Source of the DNA: an uncultured Clostridia bacterium
GTDB lineage: Bacteria > Bacillota > Clostridia > Oscillospirales > Butyricicoccaceae
Reading direction: 5' to 3'
Assembly: GCA_945486175.1 (NCBI GenBank)
Contig: CALYTA010000076.1
Span: forward strand, 1-5,889
DNA: 5,889 bases
Shown piece after piece: positions 5,823 to 5,889 of this stretch. The first letter of the stretch is position 1, and each line of letters starts with the position of its first letter. The position numbers were made by a program, and so were the translations under genes. The notes below the pieces were generated by a model. That model did not search any database and was not told where the DNA came from. It saw only the letters and a program-made list of their open reading frames with translations.

Positions 5823-5889
5823 ATGGAACTCAAGAATACCGAGAAGCTGGAACACAGCCAGGTCAAGCTGACCATCGCTGTTTCCGCTG
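5823..5889 (+). CDS. tig: Trigger factor, N-terminal fragment (cut by window end)
   Basis: Only 22 complete codons are present, reading MELKNTEKLEHSQ, then VKLTIAVSA. This matches the beginning of clostridial trigger factor, the ribosome-bound chaperone and peptidyl-prolyl isomerase that meets nascent chains at the exit tunnel. The ribosome-binding loop (GFRxGK) and the isomerase domain would lie beyond the window, so the call rests on the N-terminal pattern alone. It has its own promoter and AGGAGG site and starts 72 bases after the phosphoesterase. In many Firmicutes tig is followed by clpP and clpX, which could be expected to the right. An unrelated protein with a similar beginning is possible but less likely. 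Confidence 0.75.
   Translation, partial: MELKNTEKLEHSQVKLTIAVSA

Overview
The window reads as a compact housekeeping operon of a moderately GC-rich Gram-positive bacterium, most likely class Clostridia. An Oscillospirales-type gut member is a guess from codon use and protein flavour, not a proof. Three things support Clostridia: the lepB-rbgA(ylqF)-rnhB-yraN order that is conserved in Firmicutes, strong AGGAGG-type ribosome binding sites, and a short Gram-positive-type signal peptidase. All eight recognised genes lie on the + strand, and almost no base is left uncoded.

Layout: 1-114 is an AT-rich leader with a good sigma-A-type promoter. Its left edge (1-23) is a T-rich stretch that is either the end of an upstream terminator or the ribosome binding site of a divergent gene. 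Next come lepB (signal peptidase I), rbgA (50S assembly GTPase), rnhB (RNase HII), yraN (UPF0102, nuclease fold) and an M19 dipeptidase, joined by gaps or overlaps of +9, -17, -4 and -1 bases. After a 46-base gap come thrC (threonine synthase) and, 2 bases after its stop, a COG1768-like metallophosphoesterase. A 72-base intergenic region with an extended -10 promoter then leads into the first 22 codons of a protein that looks like trigger factor (tig), cut by the window edge.

Functionally the first four genes serve protein export, ribosome maturation and genome maintenance, the usual growth-linked cluster. The dipeptidase, threonine synthase and phosphoesterase look like metabolic genes attached to the same transcript. 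The tight packing suggests co-transcription and translational coupling from lepB to the phosphoesterase, perhaps with a second entry before thrC; tig has its own promoter.

I found no mobile element, CRISPR array, RNA gene, toxin-antitoxin pair or defence system, and nothing that I would call an undescribed system. The points most worth checking are the ambiguous left edge, a sharp low-GC patch inside the phosphoesterase gene, short dyads at both promoter regions, and start sites for lepB, rnhB and the dipeptidase that differ from the longest reading frames.
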